A DNA stretch of 64,000 nt from Dimargaris cristalligena (GCA_027576995.1 JANBQC010000065.1:1-64000); one strand, 5' to 3'; shown: positions 10,979 to 23,254, numbered from the stretch's first letter. Numbers and translations are program-made. Notes: generated from the letters alone by a model not told the origin.

Positions 10979-11527
10979 CTACAGGGCAGCGATCAAAGCG
11001 ACCATGCTGAGAGCCGAAACCACCGAAGCGGCCAGGGTAGTAGCACCGCTGGTGGAGTCATCATCACTCGAGTCGGAGGAGTTGGAAGCCGAAACCGACT
11101 TGGTGCCAGTGGCCGAAGCCTTGGCTGAAGTGGCGGAAGCAGCATGGGAAGAGGTGGCAGCACCAGCAGTACTGGCAGTGGTGGTCGAGGTACTGTTCGA
11201 GCCGACGGCACTTCCGTTCTGGGCACTGACGACGCAGCCGGTGAAACACGTGAACTCGGGGGTCTGTTCAATAGGCACGTCCTTGCTCTCGGACTCGCTG
11301 GTGAAGCAGCTGCTGTCGCACTGGGAGAACTGGTCATAGCTGATACCGAGGCAGTCTTGGACGCAGTCGCGCTCGGTCGCCGACTGGCACGCGTCACTCG
11401 CCAAGCACTTCATGCTGTCGGGCAGAGCGGCAACGTAGCTGCTTTCATCAGCGAAGGCGACGGGGCTCCGGGCCACGAGGAAGACCAGGGCGGAGGTCGC
11501 AAGGACGGAGCGAACGGAGAACTGCAT
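10979..11527 (-). CDS. Secreted Cys-rich, probably GPI-anchored protein
   Basis: A 182-residue frame. Residues 1-26 are a signal peptide. Residues 27-100 hold eight cysteines at 41, 47, 55, 59, 70, 74, 94 and 98, including three CxxxC pairs (CVQDC, CDSSC, CFTGC). Residues 105-160 are a Ser/Thr/Ala-rich, probably O-glycosylated stalk, and the last about 22 residues are hydrophobic, preceded by small residues, as expected for a GPI-attachment signal. The design (small Cys-rich domain, Ser/Thr stalk, GPI tail) recalls CFEM-type and other fungal wall proteins, but the Cys spacing does not fit the classic CFEM pattern, so the family is left open. It is likely at the plasma membrane or cell wall. 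Confidence 0.75.
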   Translation of the reverse strand: MQFSVRSVLATSALVFLVARSPVAFADESSYVAALPDSMKCLASDACQSATERDCVQDCLGISYDQFSQCDSSCFTSESESKDVPIEQTPEFTCFTGCVVSAQNGSAVGSNSTSTTTASTAGAATSSHAASATSAKASATGTKSVSASNSSDSSDDDSTSGATTLAASVVSALSMVALIAAL

Positions 11528-14500
11528 GGTGGTGATATATATTAGGGGGTGGTCGTTAGCGGTGGAGATAAAGGGAGGGAATGGAAATTTAAAAAACGGG
11601 CACCAAAGTCATTAAGTGGAAAATGAAAAATAGTAATAATAATAATAATACTAGGCTAAGCAAAGCGAGTGAACGAACTGGAAAGGAGAAATCTAAATGG
11701 AAAGGGCAAGGACATGTGGTATTTTTATAGCGAGGCCGGAGATATCAAGCACTCAAAATCCGACTAGAGAGAGAGAGAGATCATTTTTAAAAAAAATAAA
11801 TGGGGAGGGAGGGGGAATTGGCGCTTACGTATTCCGCTTTATCGACTCAGCAATTGGTATGGGGATAGCGGTGGTGGTCGGATAATCTTGGAGCCGATCC
11901 TCGCTTGCGGACTTAGTAATGTATGAATAAGCCTGAATAGCGCGCTAGGTACATCCACAGAAAGCCGATCTTCGTATAGAAAAGGCCCAGCTCGTCTAAT
12001 TGGTTTCAAAAACGAGGTGAATGTGCTTTGCCCATGACTAATTGGAAAACGATTGGAGCATCCACTCCTCCTTCATTCACTATTCGTTTATTTTCTTTGA
12101 TGTTGCATCCAGGTCATTGAAGTCGCCACAGTCTTGTTGGCTGGGTGGAGAGGGGGATCTCGAGTGGACGGATATTCCCTCCCCTATTAGCCTAATCAGG
12201 AGGAAGCGAAAAGGGGGGGATGTGCGGAATTACAGTCAGGCGGATTCGCCTGGACCAGCTTCGTGTTTACCAACTTTGGCCTATTCGCTCACATGGGCAC
12301 TTGCGCTGTTATGGTGGTGGTTGGAATATAAACAGGAGGATTCGTACAGGGGCGCACACCGCGAGGGCATCCTCCGTCACTGTGCCGATATGAGGAGGAT
12401 GGTTGAATAACTACAACAATACCTCTGTATCAGCCAAAGAGAAATCAGTCGCGACAGAAATGAGCGTGTTTGGAGGGGGGGAAGGAGTCACCCCATCACC
12501 AATATCACCATTAACACTGACAGGAGGACTCCTGCGGAAAACACTCACATTCCAACCCTGGTAATTTAATGTTTCTGGGCAGTATCAGCTGCTGTCCTTT
12601 TCCGCCTGCTAGCGGTAATACTGATATATATATATAATTAATCGGCCTGCAAATATGAAATCCAGATGGGGTTAAAATATATTAATAGAAAAGTCGCCAC
12701 TCTGTCAATTCCCGTTTTTGGCAGTAAAGGGGTAGTGGTATAAGAGAGAGAGTGTGTGATGTTCGTTGCTTCTGGCTCGAAAAGGAGAGATGCTCATTTC
12801 AGAGCGGATGCTGCACACCAATTGGCTAGCTAGGGGTTTTCTTCCGCATCATAACCAGTATGGCTCTGTTTAAGGGGAGTGAATTCCCAGTGGTTGTCGA
12901 ACAGCCGGCAGCACCTATATTGGAGACATTCGATCCCGGCGCATCACGAATACTCCGTTAGATGAGGCCACACCACCTAAATAATTGATTGATTAGATAA
13001 ATATAAATACTGTGCCCACTTCTCTACTGCCATTTCATTTGGAACCTTGTACAGTTGGGCTGGATTTCACCGATGGCCTCTTTTGGTCTAATTGATTTAA
13101 TCCCAAATCAGAGCCATTTGGAAGATTCAAAATAGACTGTGTGATTAGAGGGGCGTGGTGTACTCTCAGTCCTGGTCGGTCCATGTAATCCATCCACCGT
13201 CTATGGGAACCACTCTGTTTGATTCTATTTACCATAGAGCCCGGATGGAGTGGTCTTTGTCATTTGTTAATTAAGCTCTTTATTATAGAGCAAAACAGAA
13301 CAGAAGAGCCGATGGAATTTCCTGATGTAGAAGAGATACACCAGCCTTTCTAGTACTGTGGGGAGGTGAGACACATTCATTATTCTCACCTTCAACATCT
13401 AAAAACTGGAGCTGGTACTCTGGCCCAATTGGGTGGAGGAGGGGGCTTCATCTATTATAAATTACGGGGGATGCGATCCATTTCCCATTGGGACAACCCA
13501 TCGGGCTTGGAGAATCGGGGTTCGCTCAGGCGGGTTTATGGACTCATCGGACCTCAACGAGTCCCAACCTCGGGGGATCTGTGCGCCAGTGATTTCCTCT
13601 GTATTCGGGATTCCTTTCATTAGTAATCAGTATAATGAGGATAGAAGGGTCTTATTAGTAAGGTGGCATATGTTTTCCTAGAACAATGGCCCGATTCCCG
13701 CTCCACCCGTAGTCGGTACGCTCCACAGGAGCCGCCGCTCATTCATTCGATGGCGGCGCCTGGATCATGATGATGTATGCTTCTTTCCCTGCGCGGGGTT
13801 TCACTATTTCTGGACAGTTGTCCACCAGATGATGGGCCCCTGGGGGGTTTTATTCGAGGGTCGCCCCGCCAGTCAGTGGCTGGACACTCTCGATCACAGT
13901 CGCGCTAATTGGGCGTTTCTTTGAAAAATATAAGTTCATCAATAAGGCAATCCCTAGTGGGAGGGCTCTGTCTCGGCCAATGTGCGGGGAGAGTCGAGTA
14001 GGGTATATAGATAGAGAGGGCTGAACACCTCCCAAAGAGAGAGCACACACACCACATCAATGGGTGTGTATGTATACTTTTATATATATCCACCAGCCCC
14101 AAGAAGGTATGTGTAGTGACGGTGGGGAAGGGATGGTAAATCATCTTATTCAATGTCATTTGGATATGTTTTCCCTTCCACACGATTCCTCCCTTCTCTC
14201 CTCTTCTCGCTTCTCCTTAATCTACTCAGCTATGCTTCTTGGCTTCGCCCGGTCGTAATAACAACACCTCTCCGCATATTAAGAAGACCGTGCACCTGCT
14301 GCCCTATACAAATAACCAGTGCTGCTATTCAGACCGGCCTTTGTTGCTTCTTTACTCTTTATAATATTTCTGCCTATTGTAAATATCCACCCATACTAGC
14401 TAACTCCACCCGCCTCTCCCTTCTTCCGTTCACCCGAGGCTGTGTGGTCGTGTCTCTGACCACCCATTCCTCTCCGCTACTTATCTAACCTACCCGCTTA

Positions 14501-14547
14501 CTCGTCTTCGTTGTCCTCGTCCCATTCCTTCGCTCCCTTCCTCTTCC
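11528..14547. other. 3 kb region without a supported gene
   Basis: Open frames such as 12042-12410, 13366-13681 and 13850-14258 show no domain, no codon preference and mixed stop-rich flanks. The first part is the promoter side of the minus-strand GPI-type gene ((AAT)n near 11636-11650). GA-rich and AT-rich patches occur at 11766-11780 and 12624-12637. From about 14180 the sequence becomes strongly C/T-rich, consistent with the promoter of the downstream kelch gene. Confidence 0.35.
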
Positions 14548-16790
14548 ATGTTGGCCAGGAACGAAATGAACGCCTCCCCAAGTCTCGGGGGTACGGGTAA
14601 GTGCATACAGCCTCATCTGCCTGGTCGCCTTCCTTGGGTATTCTGCTTTACTGACAAAGGCTCCGCCAGGTGTAGACTCCGTGACCCCATTACGCAACCC
14701 CCTTCTCGATCCACGTCGGACAAAGGAGGAGGAGGGAGGTGGTAAGACCAACAACGGCACCGCTCTTTCGGCCGGGGCTAAAACCCAGAGCGTGGTTATT
14801 GTTTAGGCGGTGCAGCAGCGTGGCTTCCTTAGGCGATGAATATAAAGAGCCGTACAGCCTTTGTATGCATGGGTCCAAACAGTCTCGTTATACACGCGCC
14901 CCCTCCCTTCCCCTCACCTCGCTCTGCGAAACTGCTACCCGTTTGGCAAAGCAAAGACGAGGGAACCCCCCTTTTTTCGTGTGTTGCGTTGTGTTGTGTC
15001 GGGCGAAAAGAGCCCCCCGCCTATAGTGGTGGTGGTGGTGGTGCTATGTCCTGTCCTCCACTACGCTGTACTACTCCGGCTGGGCCTTTTGCGTCTGTGG
15101 GTGGTGTGCTTCCTTGGAGAAAGGAGGGGGGACAAAGACGAAGGACAGCAGCCGTCGAGTTTTGAACTACCACTTTTTTGTCCCCCCTCCCTGCGGCCGC
15201 CTTCATCTTGCTCCGCCTTTTCCAGTCTTGCCTCCACAGACCCCGCCCCGCGCTCTCGATCCCCACCCCACCCGGCCCACCCCTAGCCGCCCTGTTACTC
15301 AACTATCTCCATATATATATATATATATATATATATATTGATTGGCATACATCGCCCTAACCCTCTCTCCCCTTCTCTCTCTCTCCATTGACTGTCAGGT
15401 CCCGTGTCCGTGGCTCCCCTCAAACCCGAGCCGACTCTTTCGCTCAATACCCGCCAGCTTTCCAAGAAAGGCTCTGCCCCCGCCCCCGTTCCCGCCATGT
15501 ACTGGTCGCGGGTGAAAACCTATGGCACCGGCCCCAAAAAGGTCCGGTCCCATACCATGAACGTCATTGGTGACTATATCTACATCTTTGGCGGCTGGGA
15601 TAACCGCTGCTGTTATAGTGAGGTGTTTGTATTTGACTCGGGTAAGTTCCACGTCGCGTCGTTTAAAAATACCCTACCAACATTTCCCACTCTTATTATT
15701 ATGCCCACGCGGGGGGGGGTGATATATTGATACATGTCCAATTCCCCCGACCCACAGGGTCCCGCCATTAGTTGGTTAGCCCTCTTCCCTAAATCAAACT
15801 CATGTGTTAACTCGTCCACCCTCCTCCTTATTTATTCACCTGTTTATCTACGCAGATTCAATGCACTGGTCGGTAGCCAAGGCGGCAGGCGATATCCCCC
15901 CACCCTGCCGAGCCCACTCCTCCACCGTCATCGACCGCAAGTTGTATGTATTCGGAGGCGGGGATGGCCCCAATTATTTCAGTGAGCTGTATATTTTCGA
16001 CGCTGATACCCTCCTATGGTCCAAGCCCAAGGTCAGCGGCGAGGCTCCCGGTCCACGCCGTACTCACACCAGTTTTGCCTATGATGGCGCCCTCTACTTA
16101 TTCGGTGGGGGCGACGGTACTCGGCCCCTCAACGACATTTACAAGCTTACCATCACCCCCCATGCCCCGCGCGTCCCCACGGGCAATAGCAGTACGGCCG
16201 GTCCGATTCGCAGTCACAGCTACAACAGTACCATAGGCCATAACCAGCACACACCCGCTGCCACCAATGGGAGCCTCGATGCTCCCACCTTCACCTACCA
16301 CTGGTCCCGTCTGAATACCGAGGGGACTCCGCCGCGGGCCCGGGGCTACCACACCAACAACATCATCCAAGACAAACTGTTAGTCTATGGGGGGTCAGAT
16401 GGCAACACCTGTTTCGACGATATTCATATTCTCCACCTTCCAACCCTGACTTGGACCCAGGTCGACTGTCAGCCCCCGATTGTGCGTCTGGCCCACACCG
16501 CCACCCAGGTGGGTTCGTATCTATTTGTCATTGGAGGACACGACGGAAACCAATATTCCAACGAAATTCTCCTTCTCAATTTGGTGACCATGAACTGGGA
16601 AATCCGCCGGGTATATGGTGCCCATCCTACCGGCCGCGCCTACCACGCCGCGGTTCTTCATGACTCGCGCCTGTTTCTACACGGCGGGTTCGATGGCCAG
16701 TCGGTGGTATCGGACTTGTACGTATTGGACCTGAGTGGGTACGCCTATTTACCCCAAGTGACGGACTTTGAATTGGCCCTCCTGAGATAG
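14548..16790 (+). CDS. Kelch-repeat beta-propeller protein
   Basis: Exons 14548-14596, 15399-15641 and 15856-16790 give 408 residues. The last intron (GTAAGT...CGCAG) is clear. The first exon is inferred because a pyrimidine-rich acceptor (…GACTGTCAG, ending 15398) implies an upstream exon, and the donor GTAAGTG at 14597 fits the phase; alternatively translation starts at the ATG at 15497. About six kelch motifs are visible, each with a double Gly and usually xDG: YIFGGWDN, YVFGGGDG, YLFGGGDG, LVYGGSDG, FVIGGHDG, FLHGGFDG, followed by the conserved Tyr/Phe...Trp spacing (TLLWSKP, TLTWTQV, TMNWEIR). The frame has no other domain, so it is probably a cytosolic protein-protein interaction propeller. 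In fungi similar short kelch proteins are linked to polarity or signalling, but nothing here assigns a role. Confidence 0.82.
15311..15338. repeat. (AT)n microsatellite within the putative first kelch intron
   Basis: Fourteen AT units, followed by a C/T-rich tract that leads to the splice acceptor at 15398. Confidence 0.9.
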
Positions 16791-17703
16791 CAAGATGGAT
16801 AGTAATGATGTTGTTTTTATTTCTTATTTTTACATACATTACCCTATGGCTATATCCGCCTAGTTTTATATATTCTAATGCGCATTTTGGTATCAATCAA
16901 CCGGGGGGATACGCTTGCTGCTCATTGTGTAGGGGAACACGTTATTATACCATTGTTCTATCAGCCTCACCCTCGTTCCTTCTTACTCAAATTAACCCCC
17001 TAGTTTCTTAATCCTCCCCCCCCTTGATGGGGTTCTTCTCTCCACCAACGAGCGGCTTACGTATATATGGCTCAAGGACGCTTTCCCAGACCCTCCCCCA
17101 CCTCGCCTATTGTCCGTATCATTTGTTATTTTAACAAGCATTCATCTGCATACTTTTTAAATTCTTGCCCAGCGTCGCTAACTTGTCTTGTTCCCCCTCT
17201 GCTTTATATTTTCTTTCACGCCAATGGGGTAAATCCCCGTTTCTATTAGTATTTCTTCGTCTCTCTCGAACTCTTTGTAATGTGCTTCTTTAAAAAGTCT
17301 CCTAATCCATCTCTGTTGGGCCATCTATGTATTCTGCTCCAGGTGTGGTTCTGTTGATTATTACCGTTATTAATAATAATATTATTATCACGTCTTATTT
17401 TTCGATTTTCTGTCGGAGGCGAATTTAGTTGCCATTTGTTTATTAGCATGAAGGATTTAACCAGTATTGGGACTATGCCAGAAAAAACTAAACCAGTCTC
17501 GGATTGACTCGATGGATAACCCATACTCACCAGTCCAGGATTTCATGTTTGTTGAATAAAAACCAAAATAAAAACATCAAGTTATACAAGTGGAAAACCA
17601 AGCTCAACAAAGTGTAGCTATGTGTGTATGTAATTGGGTGGGAATGGGGAGAAATATGATGATGGCATTGTAGATAATAGGACCTTCCATATAAAAATTC
17701 ACC
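16791..17703. other. Convergent intergenic region
   Basis: Between the kelch gene (plus) and the hydrolase gene (minus). T-rich and AT-rich, with an (ATT)n-like patch at 17368-17390. No gene is seen. Confidence 0.4.
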
Positions 17704-19299
17704 TCACTGTACTTTAGTCTCGGCGTAGCGCTTAATCATCTCGGTGAGACGTTTGATGGCGGCATCCCCGAGAGCGTAGTAATGCGAATTCACCGCCGGA
17801 TTAAAGATCGATACGTGGGCGTCGATTTCATCCTTCGCTTCGGCCGGCATGGGCGTAAAGTAGGGTTTGGCTTCCGCAGGGGGAAGACCAATGAACGTAC
17901 GGGTAGCGGTTAACGAGGCCATCCTGGGACCATTACCACTATTCCTACCCTGGGGATTGGAGGAGGAGGAGGAGGGTGGGGGAGTGGTCCGCCGTTCCAG
18001 TTCGTTATAGTAACAGTGGAACTGTACGTTAGGTTGCAGGGCGAGCACCCGCTGAATGCGCTGGGCCAGTTGGTCGGGTCGTACCAACGCGCCTACGAAT
18101 TCGAGGTGACTGGTGATGTACGAGATACCTGACTGGATCTGGTCGCGTTGGGAATAGGTGACGGCAGCGGCGGCGGCGGACGCGACGAGACCACCGACGG
18201 CGATGGCCCCCCATTTACCCATACCACCCCACCGGGAGGCCTGTTGGGGTGCCGCGACCGTAGCGGCTCTAGCGGCCCCGGCCCCTGCTGCAGCTGCCGT
18301 TGCTGTTGCTGTTGTCCCGGAAGCGTTGGGCCGGAGATTCCAGAGGGAAGTGAGGGCCGGGACTGCAGTGGTAAGCGCCGGTAGGTATTGATTGACTTGT
18401 TGGGATACTTCCGTAGCCCGTTCCAAAGCCGCGTCGGTCCAGAGGGATGCATTGACGCCGTAGAAAGGGGAATCATAGGCAATAAGTCCGATAATTGCCG
18501 CCCGGTGGGGGGCTAGGGCAAAGAGGGATGCGGCGGGGGAGGGGTTGGACCCGGTGGTGGTCGGCTCTTTAGTTTCGTACAGTTCGAGGATCGCATCAGC
18601 CGCTGGAGAGGTCCCGAGGGGGGGGGGATTATAAGTATATGTATTTTGGATAAGGGGTTAGGAGAATGGTTATTGTTACATAATTAGGCGGGAGTTCAGT
18701 ACATATTAATTATTACGGGTAGATTGCGACTGGCCTGCAAGCTCAGTTTCAGGCCTCTCATTTACCCACTCCCCAATTATATATATATATATATATATAT
18801 CTGTTTATATAAAAGGAAGTCCGTTGCATTAGCACTTCCTGAACTTACCTAGCAGTCCGCCCATGGAGTGGCCCACTAGGGCAATCAAGATTTCGCCCTC
18901 GAAGGATTCCTTCCGATGCTGGACCACGAGGTCCTGTAACCAGGCGCAGAATTGCAGAGTCGCTTGGTGTAAATCACCCTGGGTCTTGTACTGCGGGTAA
19001 ATCACCGCTTCCACATCGAAAGCGGGCATCGAGTTGGTTAAAACGGTGCGGAGCCGCTCGGGGAAATCCTAAAGTATGCAGTATGATTTATTCGCAATGA
19101 TAGCCCAGTTGGTCAAAAATCTATAAGAGCTAGCATATTGCCAAACCAATCCGAAGGCAGGTGTGTGTAGGAGGAGGGGTGGTATCAAACGAAGACGCCA
19201 AAAGGTACAGGAATGGGTTACCTGGAACGTAAAGTCATTGCCTCGAAAGCCGTGGATGAACACGAGTAGGAGGCGTTTCGAGCCGTGTAGTTGTTCCAT
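17704..19299 (-). CDS. DUF676-type alpha/beta hydrolase with a membrane segment
   Basis: Minus-strand exons 19299-19222, 19068-18849 and 18602-17704 join in phase (GT-AG each) to 398 residues. Evidence of a lipase-like serine hydrolase: LLVFIHGFRGND at about 11-22, DFPERL at the exon 1/2 join, the nucleophile elbow GHSMGG (Ser94) with GHSMGGLLAADAIL restored exactly across the second intron, IGLIAYDSPFYGVN further on, and a probable catalytic His in DAHVSIF (about residue 362). A single hydrophobic Gly/Ala-rich segment at about 230-249 predicts a membrane anchor. Fungal members of this DUF676 group are poorly characterised; substrate is unknown. The ATG at 19299 is the first in frame, but codons just upstream also look coding (GRIEHYHAAHFYPLDFF), so an extra N-terminal exon is possible. 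Confidence 0.78.
18778..18800. repeat. (AT)n microsatellite inside a hydrolase intron
   Basis: An alternating AT run within the intron spanning 18603-18848, about 50 bases from the donor in transcript orientation. Confidence 0.9.
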
Positions 19300-20072
19300 T
19301 GGGGATAGAGGTCGATGAGGCGGCTTCGAGATAAACGGACTGAAGAAATCGAGTGGATAGAAATGGGCGGCGTGGTAGTGCTCAATGCGACCAAGGAAGG
19401 GGGTTAATGAACATTTAGCACTTGAGAAGGGCAAAAAGGACAGGCTAGGGCTAAATAATACTAAAAGGTATCTAACAAGGCCAATAGAGAGAATGGTGGG
19501 AGAAAATGCGTTTCAGGGCAGTTTTGGAGCAATCGAGTTGAGGAATTGATTATGCAAGGCACATGATAGGCACAGGTTTGAAGCAGCAGGCCTAAAAAGA
19601 CTTGGCAGGAGTGATCTTTAACGTACTCCTCCTATTTAAGCCGCGGTTGGACTGACTGACTGTACATTCCTCGCCATTTTTGATTTGTAAGGAACTAGGC
19701 TCTATCATATGAAACTGGCGTAGACTGGGCCCAGTGTATGATTTATTAGGGGAATTGGATAATATTTAGTCCTAATACAGGCATAGTAAGGCCCCGGAGT
19801 TCAGAATAGGCCTAAACTGTGGCCGAGGCATAGATGGGTGATTTCAAGAAGCTATTTTACAATAAAACGAGACTGGTGGTGGTAAGTGGCACGAAGAGGG
19901 ATGTATGTAACATTTAAGGCTTATCGAGCTACGATTTCTTCTTCGCTTAACCTGAAACAGTTGAGGGACGGGAGGGGGCGACGATGGATAACACTGCCGC
20001 CCCAGGTTAGCTAGAGTTTATAGTTAGAGCCCTCCCTCCACTTACTTATGCTATACTCTACTATACTATATA
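19300..20072. other. Intergenic region upstream of hydrolase, downstream of TAF13
   Basis: Likely promoter for the minus-strand hydrolase and 3' flank of TAF13. May hide a first hydrolase exon. Otherwise I see no coding signal. Confidence 0.35.
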
Positions 20073-20663
20073 CTACTCTTTGGGTTCCTCCTCATCGTCC
20101 GAAAACAGTCGCCGGGACTCTTTGATCACCTCGGCCATCTTGAGTAATTCTTCGACACGGGCCAATTTCTTTTGGTCGTGGCGCAGGGCGAGTTTAAAGT
20201 CCTGTACCGTTACTTTGCCCCGTTTGCCGCCCCAGCGCGAAGCTTGGAAGCACATTTCGGTAAGATAATCGATTAAAATATCCTCCATCACCCCGACGCT
20301 GTCCGGAGCGGGTTGCCGTACATCACCGAAACCGAACATCATTAAGCTGACTGGCGGGGAAGGGGGGTTGGTGAAGGTCGAGGCGGCGGGAATGGTAGTA
20401 GTAGTGGTGGTGGTGTATATTAAGGTCATCCGTAGAATGGACTAGAGTTAGTATTGGTTTGATTATATATACCTTGGTATAATGTGGGTCGTTCCCGCGG
20501 CTGGCACATTAGAAATTAGGACTGGGTGGGTGGGACGCAATGCGTCGGTCCAGGTAGAGGGTTTGGCCGAGCCTAGGCTACATAGTGCACGTAATAGGTT
20601 GCGAGACTTACTTTCCCGGGAGAGGAGCTTGCGCTTAGGCACGGTCTTTAGTTTGAAATCCAT
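20073..20663 (-). CDS. TAF13: Transcription initiation factor TFIID subunit 13
   Basis: Exons 20663-20612 and 20350-20073 join as KRKLLSRE-I-SLMMFGFGD, giving 109 residues; human and yeast TAF13 have the equivalent run at the same place, which fixes both splice sites of the 261-nt intron. The histone fold follows: MMFGFGDVRQPAPDSVGV, MEDILIDYLTEMC, then GKVTVQDFKLALRHDQKKLARVEELL. An acidic tail (SDDEEEPKE) ends the protein. In TFIID, TAF13 pairs with TAF11 through histone folds and contacts TBP to help load it on promoters; it acts in the nucleus. The size is normal for the family. It is transcribed away from TAF12. Confidence 0.93.
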
Positions 20664-21335
20664 GGCCGCCGACTATGCTATACAAGCGGGGAACTGTGGA
20701 GGACGGTGAAGAAGGAGTATAATGTGGACTGGGTGAGTGAAGCAGGCGCAATTGGTAGGCAATGTCAGAGTATAGAGTCGTAAACCAGGGTTTCAAAGAG
20801 GCTGTTGGGGAGGTCGGATCGTTTAACCGCAATGGCAGTTAAAAATGGCAAAGAGAAAAACAAGTAGTGGACAACCAACATACCCAAAGGAAATGGCGCG
20901 TTTTAGGGTGTTTACACTACCCCCATCTACCTTCATAACTAAATACGCTGTTGATCAACTTGGGTTGAAAGTGTGTGAATTGCCCTTAAACTACACCCCC
21001 CTTGATTTTTATATTCGAACCACTTCATTCGTCCTTTTTTACATTCATGCCTCATTTCCCCAGTATTTAGGTGTTCTTCTTCATTTCCTTCTTTACCCCG
21101 TCTCCGTATCCACTGGGGCCCTAATTAACTTACATTTTTAAAGCCATTTGGCCAAGCAAACCATATCCACCTGTACGCTTATACTTCCTAATCCCTTTCC
21201 CGCTTATACCATATTCGGCTATTACTTCATTCTCCACAGCCCACTCTACCCCCACGCTGATACCCATACCCATACCCCTACCAACAAACTCCCTCACACA
21301 TATATCGCCCGCGTCTGCGTTTTATTATTGCCAAT
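20664..21335. promoter_or_regulatory. Shared head-to-head promoter region of TAF13 and TAF12
   Basis: The 672-base spacer separates the divergent starts of two TFIID histone-fold genes. It is T/C-rich on the TAF12 side (about 21040-21300) with (CCCATA)-like and (CACA) repeats near 21250-21300. A bidirectional promoter is an inference from the arrangement. Confidence 0.45.
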
Positions 21336-21846
21336 ATGTCCGGATTCACGGGTCCTTACGCCAAGCAACTGGAGGATTTGCAAGCCTTTCTAATGCAGCA
21401 ACGGAAAGCGGATCGCCTGGCCTCTACCCTGTCGGCTGCTTCTACGTCATCCGATTCCCCCACCGATGGTAGTGGTGGTGGGGCACCGGCGGCCACGACG
21501 ACGACCCCCCTGGCCAATGCCGGTGCCAATCCAACTGCCCCGACCCCGGGGACCGCCAATCCGCTGACGAATTCGTTAGGCCTATCCCCCGAACTGCTCA
21601 CCAATTCCACGATCCAGGAATCCGAACGCTGTATGAAAACCCTCCGCCAAACCATCATCGAAATGTACCAGAACCAGCGCCAACCGGACTTGACAGCCGA
21701 ACAGCGGGATAAATTCGAACGGGATTTGGCGGAAGCCTCCAAGGATTTCCATATGTTTAGTGCAATGCTGACTAGTGCAGCGACAACGTCGCAGGCGCAG
21801 AACAATAATCAGACAATGGGTAAGTCCTCTCCCCAACCTCACTCTT

Positions 21847-21880
<34 letters not shown>

Positions 21881-23254
21881 CTATTGATTTGATTGTTTTT
21901 TTTGGAGGGGTTTTAGTGATCAAAAAAAGTCGGGGATACCTGTGGTTTTTTGTTGATCACTCGTCATCTGATTCAGTGGTGTACAACCACGACACTTCCT
22001 TCTGCTCAAATGCCATTATATTAGCGCGGTAAATGAGAAGGTCTTTTGCTGGGTCAGGATCACTTATAAAAGCGATACAGGACGACCTCTCCTCCCCCGC
22101 TTCGTGCTTCATTTTCTCGTCCGTGTTTTTACATTTAGGTCTGATGGCTATTTCTTGTTGCTTTTTTATACTAGTCACAGCCCCGTCTGTACATACACGG
22201 ATACATATAGACTCACTCAGTTGATTATTTATTTCCTTTACTGTATCTAGCTACCATGGAAACACCGGTCAAGGCGACCAAGTCGAACTCCGGCGGTAGT
22301 CGAGGCTCGGGCTCTAAGTCCAAGTCTAAAGCGGCGCTTGGTGATGCCATCGGGGAGACCAAAGGAAGTAGTGGTATGGCTTCCGTGACCGTAAAGAGCG
22401 AATCCGATAGGCCCACCACCACCTCCTCCTCCGGGGCGGTTAAACCCCGCAGCCGGGCTAAGCCCAAGGCGGGCGAGGATGCCACGGGTAAGGGCGATAA
22501 AAAGGCGTCCTCGACTGATGTGACGATGCTCTCCCCGGAAGCCACGCCCGTATCGGACGCGTCGGTGGCATCCACACCGGTCGGTACCCAGCCACCGCCT
22601 TCCCATCCCGCTACTTCGTCGGCTGCTGCGGGTATGAGCCGTCCCAGCAAGACCCCGACCTCCGTCATCACTGCTGCCGGGCCGGGTACAGCCACCCCCG
22701 TCACACCCAGCGGTGTTGGTGGTGGCGGTGGTAGTAGCCTAACCAGCGGGCCGAGCCGAGCCCCCACCCTAACGTCCATCCGACCCAACGAAACCCTACT
22801 CTCCCTCTCCGGCCCCCTCACCTCATCGTCGCACCAATCAAGTTCCGGCCGAGCGGGGGCAGCACCGGTCGAAATCCAGGACCACCACGCCCGCCTCCTC
22901 TCCAAACGGAAAATCCAGGAACTGGTGGCCCAAGTGGATCCGCACGAACGTTTAGAACCCGAAGTTGAGGACATGCTCTGCGAAATAGCGGACGAATTCA
23001 TTGAGTCCGTGACTTCGTTTGCGTGCCAATTGGCTAAACACCGGAAATCCCGGGTCCTCGAGGCGAAAGACGTGCAATTACACCTGGAGCGAAACTGGAA
23101 TATTCGAATTCCCGGGTTTGCGTCGGAACGTATCCGGTCGCTGCGGAAACCGACGGTGCATCCGAGCCATCATAACCGCATGCATTTTATTAAGATGATG
23201 CGAACGGCCAAACAGTACGGAAATGATGCGACGCCGCACCCGGCTAATCCGTAA
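21336..23254 (+). CDS. TAF12: Transcription initiation factor TFIID/SAGA subunit 12
   Basis: Exons 21336-21819 and 22251-23254, phase-compatible across a 431-nt GTAAGT...CTAG intron, give 495 residues. The C-terminal histone fold (about 374-455) is diagnostic: [71 protein letters not shown]12 pairs with TAF4 in TFIID and with Ada1 in SAGA. The N-terminal part has a helical stretch (about 85-150, ending MFSAMLTSA) resembling the fungal Taf12 N-terminal region, then a Ser/Thr/Gly/Lys-rich linker. A start at 22256 would also give an intact histone fold (332 residues), so an alternative short form or a separate upstream small gene is possible; the exact phase match favours the joined model. The tail carries [13 protein letters not shown] as in most TAF12s. 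Confidence 0.88.
21847..21880. repeat. (CA)n(TA)n microsatellite in the TAF12 intron
   Basis: About eleven CA units pass into about six TA units, some 25 bases after the donor site. Confidence 0.9.

Noticed and set aside
12042..12410. 122-codon frame
   Set aside because: No domain, signal peptide or codon preference; looks like chance.
22256..23254. TAF12 as a short 332-residue gene separate from the upstream frame
   Set aside because: The upstream frame joins in phase through a GTAAGT...TAG intron and carries a Taf12-like N-terminal helix; kept only as an alternative.
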